Assembly: GCF_963678635.1 (NCBI RefSeq)
Contig: NC_087063.1
Location: 53,085,074-53,149,073 of the forward strand
Reading direction: 5' to 3'
Source: Symsagittifera roscoffensis
Taxonomy: Eukaryota > Xenacoelomorpha > Acoela > Convolutidae
Length of the DNA stretch: 64,000 nucleotides
In this document: positions 23,635 through 35,060 of the stretch, piece after piece
How positions within the stretch are numbered: position 1 is the stretch's first letter
Layout: every line of letters begins with the position of its first letter
Made by a program: the position numbers and the translations under genes
The notes under the pieces: model-generated
The model's input: the letters and a program-made list of their open reading frames with translations, nothing else
Database searches by the model: none
Told to the model about the DNA's origin: nothing

Positions 23635-24554
23635 TGTGACATTCAACCAGAATGGACAAAAATGCAGATTCGGCAATTTCGAATTGTTAGCAGCTAACTT
23701 TTCGAATTGGCAGTTTTGAAGGATTAACAGTGTTTTTGGAACAATTAGTCAACTTGTGAAGGCTACAATATTCTGTTATTTCAAATTTTTAAATTTTCGA
23801 ACGATGACGTCATATTTCTGAGAAACGTCAAAATCGGCCATTTTGGAAGAAATCCAAAATAAAACACAACAACAACAGTTGCGACGGCGAGAACACGATA
23901 ATCGCAATAAAAAACAATAACGAGAATTGAACGGACAGCAGAGTTAGCAGAGACCGCTCCGAGTTGCAACGATTGTGTCGCTACAATCAATGCAAGGCCG
24001 TTCACATCAACGGTGAGGGGTAGAAAAACAGCCTTCCGGAAGAAGATAAGGGTGTTATTTCCCCGGATTCGGGAGTCCGGAGGGGTCTCGGGACTTGAAC
24101 TGAAAGCCTTTTATATAAAATTTTAGCTTCTCGATTATGTCCTGAATTAAATTTATTTAACATCTGATTTCATTTTCCGACGATGAGAAGCTAGGAGTTA
24201 GGGGAAAGGGTTGATCCATCTTGGATGGAGATGATGATTTTTATCTACTGAACAAAAACAATAGTAAAATAAGAAATAGTAATAGCTCTGTTTTTAGGAG
24301 TGATCTCGTGGTCTGGGGATACTGAGACCCAGCCATGAGCTCACTAACTTTGCATTAAATTAAGTTAATTTGAGTGTTGTGACCGAAGCCGAAAGCAGTA
24401 AACTTTTTGCCGATCCGATGTTAGAAAGACCACCAAAAGAACTGGTTTTGGTAGAGACGGTGAAAAGCATGTAGAGCTTACTTTAGACGCAGGCCAGTCG
24501 TTTAATAGCTAAGCTTTATTTTCCGTCGATATGTAACTCCGGGCGAATGTTACA
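23635..24554 (+). mobile_element. LTR family A, probable 5' LTR of the plus-strand element
   Basis: This 920-bp LTR has TG...CA ends inside an inverted TGTGACATTCG/CGAATGTTACA terminus. It matches 48,906-49,831 (926 bp), with about 9% difference over the first 200 bp by eye. No polypurine tract precedes it, as expected of a 5' LTR. The 5 bp before it (gtaac) and the 5 bp after the distant LTR A (aactc) do not match, so a simple single insertion is not shown. Confidence 0.72.
24070..24120 (+). promoter_or_regulatory. LTR A core promoter: G-rich motif plus TATA box
   Basis: A TATA box (ttatataaaa, 24,111-24,120) follows a tccggaggggtctcgggac motif (about 24,076-24,095). The pair is conserved at the same spacing in the LTR A copies at 48,906 and 52,990. 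This probably sets the transcription start and the U3/R boundary. Confidence 0.5.
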
Positions 24555-24566
24555 TAAATTTTTTTA

Positions 24567-24584
24567 TGGCGCACCTGGGTGTTA
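24567..24584 (+). other. Weak candidate primer-binding site
   Basis: TGGCGCACCTGGG lies 12 bp after the end of LTR A. Many Ty3-type elements have a PBS beginning TGG near this place. I could not match it convincingly to the 3' end of a known tRNA. Confidence 0.2.
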
Positions 24585-27507
24585 TTCTTTTTTAACATCA
24601 TGACCGGCAGAACCGTTAGCGAGCACTCCGCGCCGAGCGGATGCTCACAATAATGCCCTTAATAGGCCCTAACCGCCGGGCGGAAGGGTAGTTCGGAACG
24701 TGGAAGTCTTCCGGATTACCGTGAATAGCTTTTTAACCTAGTTAAGACCGAAAATTCACGTTCCAGGAAGTGTGGGGGATCGGCCGTCGCCTCGTTCCCT
24801 GAGAGGTTTGTGACCAAAAACACTTAATACATATACGAAACCAAACAAAAAGTAGTATAGTACCCAAGAAAAACATAAAACATAAAAAATAACCGAAAAA
24901 AAAAGAAGAAAACAGTAAAAAAGTAAAAAGTCAGTAGAAGTCATCCCCGCAGAAAAGATGTGATCCGACCCTCCCGTTTGTTGTTGATAGATATTTTTGT
25001 TACAGGCAATTATATCAATCAGGATCGTTACGATCAATTTTGTGGCCCGTTTGTGAGGCTCGTACTGTAGGGCTATTTGAGCATTTAAGCACGTTAATGC
25101 TAATTTGCGCTCAATCCCGAAGGGTCTGCTGATTTGCGCTCAATCCGGAAGGGTCTCGGGATTAGTGAAGGAGACTGATCCGGCAAGCAGTAGAAGGAGT
25201 TACAAGAGGGGCTTAAGGACAACAACAGTCGACTGTTGGGTATCGTTAACAAGTTTTGTATCCCTTTTGGTACAAAAAATAAGATAGCAATCTGTGGGGT
25301 GCTCAACAGTGCTGCACTGTAGTGACCCTTCACCGAACTGCAAATTTCCGAGCTAAGCACCTTAATTCGGATATTGACAAACCCGGAGGGGTATAGTATT
25401 ACTAGTATTATTACTTATATACCCTATTTTAATACTCTTATATCATTTTTCAGTGAAAAACACAGTAAGCGGACCGGTTTTTAGGGTCAAAATAGCGATA
25501 TTTTGATCCCCCCACAAATCGAGATTTTTGAAATATCGATATTTTTTGAAACGGAAAAAAGCGCTAAATTAGTGAGTTACATCGTAACTGTGCTAGTATA
25601 ATAGGTAGAACCGGTTGAGCTTAGTTCAGAAGTGGTTGGAACTGTTTTGGTACCAAAAACCGAATTTTTGTGCGTAAGGACAGTAAAAAAAGTTGTTTGG
25701 ACAACGTCCACTGGTGAATCGACAGGTTTTAAAATCCGTTTGCCGATAACCTTTCGGGTTACAGAGAAATCGAACTTAACGTGTTTGATTCAGTGGATTC
25801 ATCAATCCGGAGGATCCAAATAGCATAGTTTTTTGCAAAATTTTTCAGCTAGAGCGCTTTAGATTGGGTTTTTTGCATTGAACTAGAAGAGTATAGGCCT
25901 TCTGAGCTCGGATCAAAAATTTTTAGGTCGAAAAGATCAGAATTGCGAAAAAAAAGTTAGGCGGAACCTGTAAGAGAGAAATTTTTCGACTTTAGAAAAA
26001 AGACGTTTTGGTTAATAACTTTGAAACTACTGGACAAATCTGGTTGATCTTGGTACCATTAGATCAGAAAGTAGCTGAGCTTACTAATAGAACATTTATT
26101 CAAAAAAGAAAGCGTAAAAATTTTTTTAAGGATTGTTTTTAGCAAATTCACCAATTCGGGATGGTAGACCCTTGACGTTTTATAAAAAAAATTTGGAAAA
26201 CCCTTACACCCTATCAAAGGGTAGAAACGGTTGAATAAGGCATTTTTACGCTGTTATAGACAAAAAGGGAAGGCTAAAGGCACAAAAAAACCTTAATCGA
26301 GCCGAAAATAGGCCAGTGATAAGACCCTTCACCATTAGGGTGAATCGTCGAATAAGAGGCTTAACTTCAATCCGGAAGGGTCTAGGGAAGGACGACACAC
26401 CCTTCCTAGTTGATTTAAACAGCATAATAGCATCGGAGAACGTATCCGGAAGGGTATAGGTTGGAAATTTAGAAAGCCTCTGAGAAGCTATCTTTACGAA
26501 CTCGGAGGGGTCCCAATCCGTAGGGGTCTAAATTTTTACAAAAACGGAGGGGTCCCAATCCGGAGGGGTCCCAATCCGGAGGGGTCTATTTTTTTACAAA
26601 AACGGGGGGGTCCCAATCCGGAGTGGTCTAAATATTTACAAAACAGGAAGGGTCCCAATCTGGAGGGGTCCGATTTTTGTCAATCCGGAGGGGTCCGATT
26701 TTTGTCAATCCGAAGGGGTCCCAATTTTGCCAATCCGGAGGGTTATTATTGTGTCAAAAATTGAAGAAGACAACAGAACAGAAAGTGGTTAAGGATAATA
26801 GGTTATTAGGAGATAGGCTGGGAACCAGTGACTGCACTGGTAATTTGCCTTTCGTAAAAAACCGAATAAAAACAAAACAGGTTTAAACTCGGACGTTCGC
26901 GACATTAAGTCTAAGTTGATCAAGAGTGTGTAACTCATAAGTGTGGACTCAAATCAAAAACGTTTTTAAGAAAAATGACTGCCCTGAGGATTTTAGTAGG
27001 TCTAGCTCGGGCTGTCCGAAGGCAGATAGGTAACACAGGACTCGGTGGGTGCAATAGACGCCCACTTGAGAAAATTACTGCCTTCAAGTTTTGTCTGTTT
27101 GGTGCAGCACCAAGCAGGGAAAGCTTTTTCTTTATATACAAGTTCAACTATTGTACTGCGACTGACTAAAAGTACCAAACACATACGTTTTTCATAAAAA
27201 TATTCTCATTTTGTTATTTCTGGTTTTAAATCAATAATATTTGTGCTTGATTGTGTAGTGGACTCACTATCTTTTAAATAGACTGATATCATCACACTGT
27301 GCTAGCCTCACATTTTACAACTAATAATCAATTATCGTGAAAAAATTGCATACACGCTGTACTGCGATAAGATACAAGATTTCGTGGTCACTATTTAATA
27401 GAAACTTTTCAAATGTATTGTGTTGTGTTATTATTATAATTAGTCAGATCAAAGGGACACTAGCAATCGAATTGAGTGTATAGGCAGTAAGAGTTGGTAA
27501 ATTAAAT
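24585..27507 (+). other. Long leader between LTR A and gag
   Basis: About 2.9 kb with no supportable coding sequence lies between the LTR and the gag ATG. It is AT-rich, with isolated G-rich motifs (about 25,114, 25,143, 25,380, 26,371 and 26,448) and a dense cluster at 26,500-26,760. If it belongs to the element, this is an unusually long 5' leader. It may also include older unrelated sequence. Confidence 0.45.
26500..26760 (+). repeat. Array of 12 G-rich motifs (tccggaggggtc type)
   Basis: Twelve variants of tccggaggggtc occur in about 260 bp. They are separated either by ccaa or by AT-rich spacers such as taaatttttacaaaaa. The same motif occurs singly earlier in the leader and next to the TATA box of LTR A. 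The motif core is constant while the spacers vary, which suits a protein-binding array. Confidence 0.7.
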
Positions 27508-28995
27508 ATGAGTCTAGACAAGTCAAGGATACCTAAGCTAGGTGATAGCTCCAGGAAATTTTTACCGGAAAAGCAAAGAAAAGCAATGACTGACCCTTTT
27601 GTGGAAAGGATCACACGAACCCGGACCGATAAGGGGGAGACGGTTTCAGGCAAAATGGTTGAGACCAGGAGTCAAAAGTCCTCAGAAGAGCGAAAAGCGG
27701 AGTTCCATCCGGACCAGGCCATGGATGAGAATCAGGAAATACATGGACCGGAGGGGAGAGGAAACAGAAGACGGGCGAGTGAATCTACTCCGGTAGATAA
27801 AGGCCAAGATTTTGCCACTTCCTTCGGGACACTGGACCGTGAGGAGATGTCGGAACTGTCCGACATCTCTACTGAAATAGAGTCAACTAGAAGATCTCCC
27901 ACAGACAACACCATGATGGCAGGCGTAACGGAGAAACAGGCAACGTCCGCATCGTTTTCAGAAAGAGTGAAGAACACTTTTGGAAACATCTTTCCATTTA
28001 CCATGGGAGCGGGTACAGGAGATGAAGGTGAATCCCATGAGGAAGAAGAGGACGATGACGAGCAAGTTGACTTTGGATCTCGTGTCAGCCTCAATAGTTC
28101 GGCTCAGGAGAATGAGGCATACACAGACAGGGAGACTGGAACCATGGACAAAGTTGGTGTGATGAGAACGATAAGCAAAGACACAAACACATCAGGCAAG
28201 TCAAGAGACTTTGTGAGTATGACAAATTCGGAAATGCGAACTGGGCAGAATAGAAACATAGGGCTAAGCAACGCATCGGCGGATCCAGAAGTGGATAATG
28301 AAAGGACGTCGAGGCAGAGAATCAAGGCCCAAATCTCGACCAGCTCCAAGCTACCTGGGATCGACAGGGTGACACCGCCACTTGTGTCGCCACTATTAGA
28401 AAACAGAGCATCAATTGAAGAAGCCTTGAATAACATAGTGGGCAGTATAGGAGAGCAAAATGAACAGATGTCCATAAGAATGATTGAACTAGAGAGAGCA
28501 GTCCACATTGAAAGAGAAAGTCTGCGGGAAGAAATAAACCGCAAAAGACAAGAAGTTGGTAGAAGCGAAAAACGCTGGAAAGAAAGAACGGATGAACACA
28601 TGGCGAAGAACTGGTCGCGGATGACAAGGGAAGCAGAACAGAGAGAGTCACGGTTAAGAGATGTCATGGAGAAGTTGAGAACTCAACAAGAGCAGACTCT
28701 TGGGACTCTTGACACAAAGATAGATGCGATGATGGAGAGGCGAACTCAAGCTATCATGGATAGATTGGACGGGCTACTAGGCAGCAAGAGTGGACCAAGA
28801 GAAGAGGAACCGACCTCGGGAGGTCCCAGCAGGGAACCGAGGGTGAACTTCAATGATCAACAGAATAGTAGAAGGACATATGGATCCAGTAGAGGAAGGG
28901 GCAGTTCAGCAGGCTATGCCACAGGGAATAATACAACATGGGGCACAAACTTCAGAGGAAGTTCAAGTGGCAATAGACAGACTCCAGACGAATGA
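27508..28995 (+). CDS. gag: Gag N-terminal region, copy 1 (open, 495 codons)
   Basis: The frame runs from ATG 27,508 (MSLDKSRIPKLGD) to TGA 28,993-28,995. The N-terminal half is acidic and Ser/Thr rich, with an EEEEDDDEQVDFG stretch. Residues of roughly 300-410 form a heptad-rich coiled coil rich in Glu, Arg and Lys. The C-terminus is Gly/Arg/Asn rich, including RGRGSSAGYATG, like RNA-binding RGG tails. The frame continues directly past the TGA into more Gly/Arg/Asn-rich sequence and then the capsid-like part. The TGA is shared with copy 2, so it either is an old nonsense change or ends a short product. Confidence 0.6.
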   Translation: MSLDKSRIPKLGDSSRKFLPEKQRKAMTDPFVERITRTRTDKGETVSGKMVETRSQKSSEERKAEFHPDQAMDENQEIHGPEGRGNRRRASESTPVDKGQDFATSFGTLDREEMSELSDISTEIESTRRSPTDNTMMAGVTEKQATSASFSERVKNTFGNIFPFTMGAGTGDEGESHEEEEDDDEQVDFGSRVSLNSSAQENEAYTDRETGTMDKVGVMRTISKDTNTSGKSRDFVSMTNSEMRTGQNRNIGLSNASADPEVDNERTSRQRIKAQISTSSKLPGIDRVTPPLVSPLLENRASIEEALNNIVGSIGEQNEQMSIRMIELERAVHIERESLREEINRKRQEVGRSEKRWKERTDEHMAKNWSRMTREAEQRESRLRDVMEKLRTQQEQTLGTLDTKIDAMMERRTQAIMDRLDGLLGSKSGPREEEPTSGGPSREPRVNFNDQQNSRRTYGSSRGRGSSAGYATGNNTTWGTNFRGSSSGNRQTPDE

Positions 28996-30655
28996 CCGAC
29001 GCAAGGCACACATGCGACAGGGAGAGGTGATTCCAGGAACAGGAGTCATGCAATCCCAGGGATGAGTCATGCGAGCCAAGGAAGAAATAATCCCGGCGAT
29101 TCGGATAGAAGGTATATACCAAATACAGAACCCTTGTCGGGGGGCAATGATACTCAAGCAGGGCATTCAAGAGATACCACAGCAATGGCCACAGCCTTTG
29201 AACCCCTAAACAGGTCTTTGGAGACATTCCTGACGAGGTTATCCAGAACCAATGAACGCAGTGAAAAGTCCAGAAGAGTCTTTAAGAAGCCAAGATGCTA
29301 TAAAGACGAATCTGATGGCTGCATTGAAACCTGGATAGAGGTGATAAAACTGCATTTTGAGGAAGAAGACCTGTCATAAAGGCAAGAATGCAGTGCGCTC
29401 AGCAATAACTTGGAAGGGACAGCCCTGAACTGTGTGATGGCCAAAAAGCAATATCAGCGGGATACTGCTGAGAAAATCTTTGATCTCCTATTAAATCGTT
29501 TTGGCTCAAGGGTGCAGGGACACCAAGCAATGATGCGCTTCGAGAAAAGGAGGCAACGAGAAGATTGACAAGTTTCTAGACGATTTGTAGACGCTTAGAA
29601 GGCGTAGCCAACCGGACGAGTCGAACAGGAGGATGAACCTGGCGGTAGCCTCAAAAATCATCGATGGTGTGAAGAATGATGAACTTCGAACAATGTTAGC
29701 AACACACTACACACCATTATCAACCAATGCGCCAACACCAGAGGAGTTGAGGCTCAAGTCAAAAGAATATCTTTTACTGAAACCTCCATCGAGATCTGGA
29801 TATTACAAGAACAATTATGGAAATTTTAACAACGGACCAGCAAACCAAGGGAACAACTGGTATAAACCGAGGGACGATATGGACAAGAGGCGCTCTTGTG
29901 CAAATTGCTGTTCGACGGACCATCATGTGTCAGCGTGCCCAACTTACAAACAGGGCATGAAATCAATAGGCTTTGGCCTCGAGGACGAAGATGCGTCAGA
30001 AGTCGACCATGAAGGTTTCATGAGAGAAGTAATTGCAAAATTTGGCCAGAGGTGTTTCTTTTGCAACTTGGAAGGTCATTTTTAATAAGATTGTCGGCAA
30101 TTTTGGGATGCTGTAGCAGACATCAAGCAACCAAGGCATGAGGAAGCTCTATCGGGTGTGAAAGCCAGCAAGGCTCGCCTATTGAGTGAAGCGGAGGAGT
30201 GCAGAAAAGAACAACCGCAAGAGCTGGCAACGAAGAAAATGCAAGCGGTAACAGAAGAGACATGTGAACCGAAACCGGTGACTGCGGCGGACGACTTCAA
30301 GATTGATTATAATGCAGCCGCGAGAGATGCTCTAAATAGGGTGCAGCAGGAACTGGTAACGAATGAGATCCAGCAAAAAGTGAAGCTCGAACTGGAAAAT
30401 GAGAAGCTACAGGAGAAGCTGAATACCTTCGAGGCAACAGAAGTCGAAGAAACAAAAGCACCAAGTAGTTTGCGCATGAAACTTAATGTGATCTCCGCGC
30501 AGAGGTTCGGTATGGTGCCACAAGGAAGCAAAAAACAGTCAATAATCTCGGTAGCAGGACACCAGGTAATCAAAAATCTGAGTGAACCATCAGAGTTCAC
30601 CTTGATGCATTTGGACACATATGCAGATGATCTGAGGCAAGTGGAGCCAGGATAG
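28996..30655 (+). pseudogene. gag: Gag capsid-nucleocapsid region, copy 1 (broken)
   Basis: The same frame as the upstream ORF resumes after its TGA. It shows a capsid-like segment (CYKDESDGCIETWIEV) interrupted by TAA near 29,377, then frameshifts around 29,560-29,600. The nucleocapsid follows with two C-x2-C-x4-H-x4-C zinc knuckles (about 29,900 and 30,055). The second is cut by a TAA just after its His. Downstream to 30,655 is a charged helical segment leading to the protease. It cannot make a full Gag. Confidence 0.75.
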
Positions 30656-31640
30656 GCATGACTCCATGATGGAGCAAGACACAGTACACATTGGATACGA
30701 AGCAGATGTGACTTCACATCTGCTCGACACCAACGGAAAGAAAATCGGAGTCACAGGGCTTCTGGACACAGGAGCGGTATTGAGTGTGATGCCGATAAAG
30801 ACTTGGGAAAGAATGGGCTTCACGAGGGAAGATCTAATTCCGACGAATCTCCGACTGGCTGCAGCCAATCGAGGAGCGATTTACGTAGCCGGAAGAACAC
30901 CAATAACGGTCCTCCACATGGGAGGACGGATTCTTTGGATGAGCTTCCTGGTGGTAGAGAATTTGGACGACGCCGACCAATACATCCTGGGAAGAGATTT
31001 TGTCAGGAATTTTGACGTGATGATTGACTTGAACAACGGTCTAATAAGGATTAGGAACCCGGATCGAAAGTATGTTAAGAAACCAATTAATAGAATAATA
31101 ACAGACAAAAACAAGGTACCGATTTTTTTAGATAGAAAAGTAAAACTACAGCCGGGACAAGCAGTAGTAGTAATTTTTAGAATGAGAAATTTAAATTCGT
31201 TAAGTGATAGTAAACAGATTTTTTTGGTACCGAATCCTAATGGTCAAAGTTTAGTGATTTTAGGACGGAGCTTCTCGGTAACTCGAAACGGACTGTGCGT
31301 CAGTGTGTTATTGAACACACTGGACACCACGGTTTCAATCCAGCGTGGAAAGAAACTTGGTTACACTTTGCCGATGAGGACCGACTATGAAGAGACACAA
31401 AACTTGAAGAAACAGAGTGTGAAAGACTGTCCTTATCATGCCAATAAAGATAAAATTTTAAAAAGGATTAATGAATTAAAATCTATTCATAAATTGTTTT
31501 CAATGAAGTCCGAAACGGACGACGGCTTATCGAGCTGCTCGAATTTTCCGGAACGCCCCTCGCCATGTGAACTAGAGTCTGACAAACCGGTTTTGCCAGA
31601 GAGAACACTTAAAAAGGAAAATTGGCGAGGGAGGTTTTGA
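30656..31640 (+). pseudogene. pro: Retropepsin-like protease region, copy 1
   Basis: 324 open codons begin at 30,666. The aspartic protease active site LLDTGAVLSVMP lies near 30,760, and YILGRDFVRNFDV matches the conserved I-L-G-R-D-F segment near the retropepsin C-terminus. The following part (DRKVKLQPGQAV and onward) is the connector to RT. The domain itself looks intact here, but surrounding breaks mean it is not made as part of a working polyprotein. Confidence 0.8.
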
Positions 31641-32923
31641 ATCACTTCGGGAGGTTTTAAATCGGAACGCGGTTGTATTTTCAAGACACAAGGCGGATAT
31701 CGGTTGCTGTAACTTCGTCGAACACGAAATCAAACTTGATGAAGGCGCAAGACGAATGACGCCACATAAATCGAAAGCGTGCCGAGCGGAAATAGAAATG
31801 TTGCTCGAATACGACATGATAGAACCCTCGAAATCTTGTGATGTGTTACGTGGATGACTTGGTAATAGAAACACCAACCCTGGAAGACCACATTGATTGG
31901 CTTGATGAGGTCATTGATTGCATGAAGAGAGCAGGCTTGAAATGCAAACCATCGAAATGCGAGATTCTGAGGGATTCGATCAAGTATCTAGGAAGAATGG
32001 TGGACAGACATGGTGTGAGGCCGTACCCGGAAGCAATAGATGCTGTGTTGACATGGAAGGCTCCCAGATCGGACACACAGCTCATGAGCTTCCTAGGGTT
32101 TGTAAGGTGTTAAGTGACACTGAGATGAAATATGGTGCACCAAAAGCAGAAATGTTTGCAGTGGTCACAATTGTGGAAAAATACCGCGCATACTTGGGGA
32201 TCGCTCCCTTTAAGTTACTCGTAGACAACAGGGCGCTCTCCTGGTTGAAGACGTACTCGATGGATCAGAGTGATATTGGATAATTGGATAGTAAGATTAG
32301 ATGGCTACCACATGATAATCGAGCGCAGGATGCATGACAAACACCAGAATGCTGATAGACTCAGCAAGAAAACCGAGTTCTATGAAAGATTGGAACAGAA
32401 ACAAGCCAATCAGGCAGAAATAAAGGAGGGATTCTCGTTCCTGGACAGAGAAGCTTATGAAGCGCTTCCCTTAAAGAGATGGTTGGACAAGTCTGGACAT
32501 CCAATTCCAGGACATCCGGAGTTGCCGGTAGAGAAAGCAGCCGAGATAAAGATCCTATCCAAGAAGGACCCGGTGCCGTTGGATCTGTTGCTGCGCTCGA
32601 ACCTGGTTCAGCAGGAAATCTCTCGCATGAACATTAACAGCCTCTCATTATTGGATAAAACGGAGCAGGTCGCACCGCAAGTGATGCGGATGCTGGGTGG
32701 ATTGTTAGAGAGAGAAGTAACCAGAGATGACCCCGAGTGGGTTGCAGCTATTGCATCACTGACAGTCAGTGAGAAGGTGAAGATCATGCCGTCCAGACGA
32801 CAACACAAAGAAAACGAGAGGGATTGTAGGACAATAGTTCAGCATCTAGTATCTTCAATACCCCACGAGGTTTTAACCAGTACTTCAGGGGAACGATACG
32901 CAAAAGAAAACCGTTACCTTTGA
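31641..32923 (+). pseudogene. pol: RT and RNase H region, copy 1 (internally deleted)
   Basis: After DMIEPSKS (about 31,835) the sequence jumps to MCYVDDLVIETP. About 118 residues, including the first catalytic Asp block (LDLGSAFWQ in the minus-strand relative), are missing. The YVDD catalytic pair is kept. A second deletion of about 260 bp at 32,103 removes the RT connection and the first RNase H Asp. Later RNase H pieces (AEMFAVVTIVEKY, LLVDNRALSWL, KHQNADRLS) remain across a frameshift near 32,275. The copy is inactive for reverse transcription. Confidence 0.85.
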
Positions 32924-33607
32924 GGACCAGGACAAAGAAAGTGAGAAGGTTGAACGATACCTGGTGCAAGATTGTTTGTCCGGGGAGACGAACGGCGAGG
33001 AGAGTCGGCGAGTACAAGATCAACACCCGGAACAAGGAAGTTTGTCCGGGGAATCTGACGAAGATGAAAAAGTTCCTGATGAGAAGCAGGACCTGGAGAA
33101 TAAAGTTTTGTCCGGGGAGTTCGGATGGATGCGAAGAAAGCACGGAACTGACCCAGGAGATGGTGCAGGCTCCGTCACAGACTCTTCAACAGATGACAAT
33201 TCCCGAAATTCAGGAATTGACACCTACTCAGACAGGAACTCGACCTCGGGATCGGAACTGTCAGAACTAGCGATCCACACGCTACTAGTGGAAACTCGAG
33301 CAAGGGATCTGGATAGAGAGGTATACCAGGACCCTGACAGTGATCGCTACCTCATACCAGGTGAAAGAGTCTTCGATAACGCAGCGGATGATCTAGAAAT
33401 AATGCCACAAAAAGAGGTAGTCAGGACTGATCTTCAGCCATTCGAACAGGAAACACAGCCATTGGCAAAGATTTGGTGCGTTAAGATGGAAGAAGATACG
33501 CATCAGCCCAATGAGCTAAATAGTCAGATGAGGGTCATGAAGACGTACTTGAAGGCGATATACAGACTCTCGGACCGGACCAACTAAGAGCGCAGAGGAA
33601 TGACCGC
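32924..33607 (+). pseudogene. Pol linker with LSGE repeats, copy 1
   Basis: An acidic, low-complexity linker joins RNase H to integrase. The frame 32,964-33,587 contains CLSGET, SLSGES and VLSGEF, spaced about 20 residues apart and encoded by ttgtccggggag-type DNA at about 32,975, 33,041 and 33,106. There is a frameshift relative to the upstream RNase H frame. The linker continues through a Ser/Asp-rich stretch and DLDREVYQDPDSDRY. Confidence 0.65.
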
Positions 33608-35060
33608 ATGACAAGCAACCTGAAAAGGTGGATCGAAAATGGTGCTTCGGACAAAGGAGACCTCGAGGAAGACAGTTACCGCATTCTGAGACAGTATTTT
33701 ATGCAGAAAGAGGGAAGGTTATACTTGAACACGGACGGGATTGTGGCTTGCAAAGGAAGAGATGAAGACAAAGTCCTATACAAGTATAACGCGATAGTGT
33801 TGCCGCAACTCTATCAGACAGAACTCTTGTTCAGGTCGCATGATCAGATGGGCCATCAGGGGATCGACAAAATTCGGAGAATCTTGAAGCGCTTCGAGTG
33901 GCCTGGAATGAAAAAGGCATGCGAGAAGTGGGTAACAGCATGTCCGTCATGCCAACAGGTCAAGGATCCAAGGAAATTGCGATTTCCTTTACAATCGATC
34001 GAGTCCTCTGAATTCAACGAGGTGGTGCAGATAGATCACCAAAAGATGTGCATGGCAGACAGTGGTTATAATCAAGTCTTGGTCATGATAGATCACTTCA
34101 CGAAGTATGCAGAGGCCGTGCCCTGCATAACTGCCTCAGCGGAAGAGACGTGCGACCACCTGATCAATACGTGGATAGCGAGACATGGTTGTCCGATGAC
34201 GTTTCAATCGGATAACGGAACAGCTTTCGTGGGACAACTTACAAAAGAGCTAATTCAACGTTCGCAGGTGGCTCAGGCCCACTCCACGACATACCATCCC
34301 CAAACGAATGGCTTAGTGGAAAGGCAAAATAGAACGTTAGTGTCGATGCTGAGGGTATATTGTTCCAAGTACATGACCGATTGGGAGAGATATCTTCCAC
34401 AGGTGATGGGAGCTTACAATAGCACACAACATTCCACCACCGGAGTTAGTCCACATATGATGCTAACCGGGCACACGAGAAGTCTTTGCCCTTGACTTTC
34501 TTCTACCCAGAGTATGAGGGTATGAAGACGTCACCACAGGTCTATGGAAGGGATTTAATAAGACGTCAGCAGGAGTTAAACGACTTATGTAGACGAAAAA
34601 CTCAGCGGGCACAGGCAAGGCAGAGGAAAAGATTTGACAAGAGCTGACGCAAAAGCTTATTCGGTAGGGGACTACGTATGTGTATATCAGAACGTCATAC
34701 CACCGAAAGAACGAAAAAGCTCCTAAAAAAGTAGAGGGGACCCTTCATGATTACGGAGGTGCACCAGGGGGACGCTTTTATAGACTGAGTACTGGCCGAG
34801 CCGCTAATTACGAAAACATTAAGCCACACAGCCCATCGACAGAAGATTGGTGTATACCTGCAAACATGGAGGAGGGGGATTACTTGCTGATGGACCCTGC
34901 CTGTGAGGTCACTGACAAGGGCGCCAGGGAAAAGAACGATGGGAATGAAGTCGTAGAGGAAGGAACAAGTCCACCATTGGAACTGGATCCAAGTGAGGTG
35001 GTTGAAGCAGACGATGAAACTTTACCCTACGCAGAAGTGGACTGGCACGATCCTGAATAA
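33608..35060 (+). pseudogene. int: Integrase, copy 1 (frameshifted near the end)
   Basis: The frame 33,608-34,495 includes the HHCC zinc-binding module (SHDQMGHQGIDK, then CPSCQQVKD) and a D,D-35-E core with VVQIDHQKM, FQSDNGTAF and NGLVERQNR. A frameshift shared with copy 2 at about 34,490 separates the C-terminal part. The GPF-type C-terminal region is damaged around 34,640-34,740. The tail EGDYLLMDPACEV and DDETLPYAEVDW runs in frame toward the macro-domain segment, stopping at TAA 35,058. Confidence 0.82.

Noticed and set aside
22449-24554. DNA transposon with long terminal inverted repeats
   Set aside because: The inverted repeats match LTR A, which elsewhere is flanked by PPTs and retroelement coding sequence, so nested LTRs explain them. 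No transposase seen.
26500-26760. Telomere-type repeat or CRISPR array
   Set aside because: The unit is irregular, the spacers are AT-rich and short, and the motif occurs elsewhere in the element and its LTR. No cas genes; eukaryotic context.
24585-27507. Minus-strand open stretches in the leader, such as a Phe-rich one at 24,756-25,037
   Set aside because: Composition-driven hydrophobic runs in AT-rich DNA, with no start context or homologue.
27732-28667. Long minus-strand open stretches opposite gag (up to 187 codons), repeated opposite copy 2
   Set aside because: They are antisense to the coiled-coil and acidic gag regions, where codon bias suppresses antisense stops. Low complexity (Ser/Leu/Cys rich).
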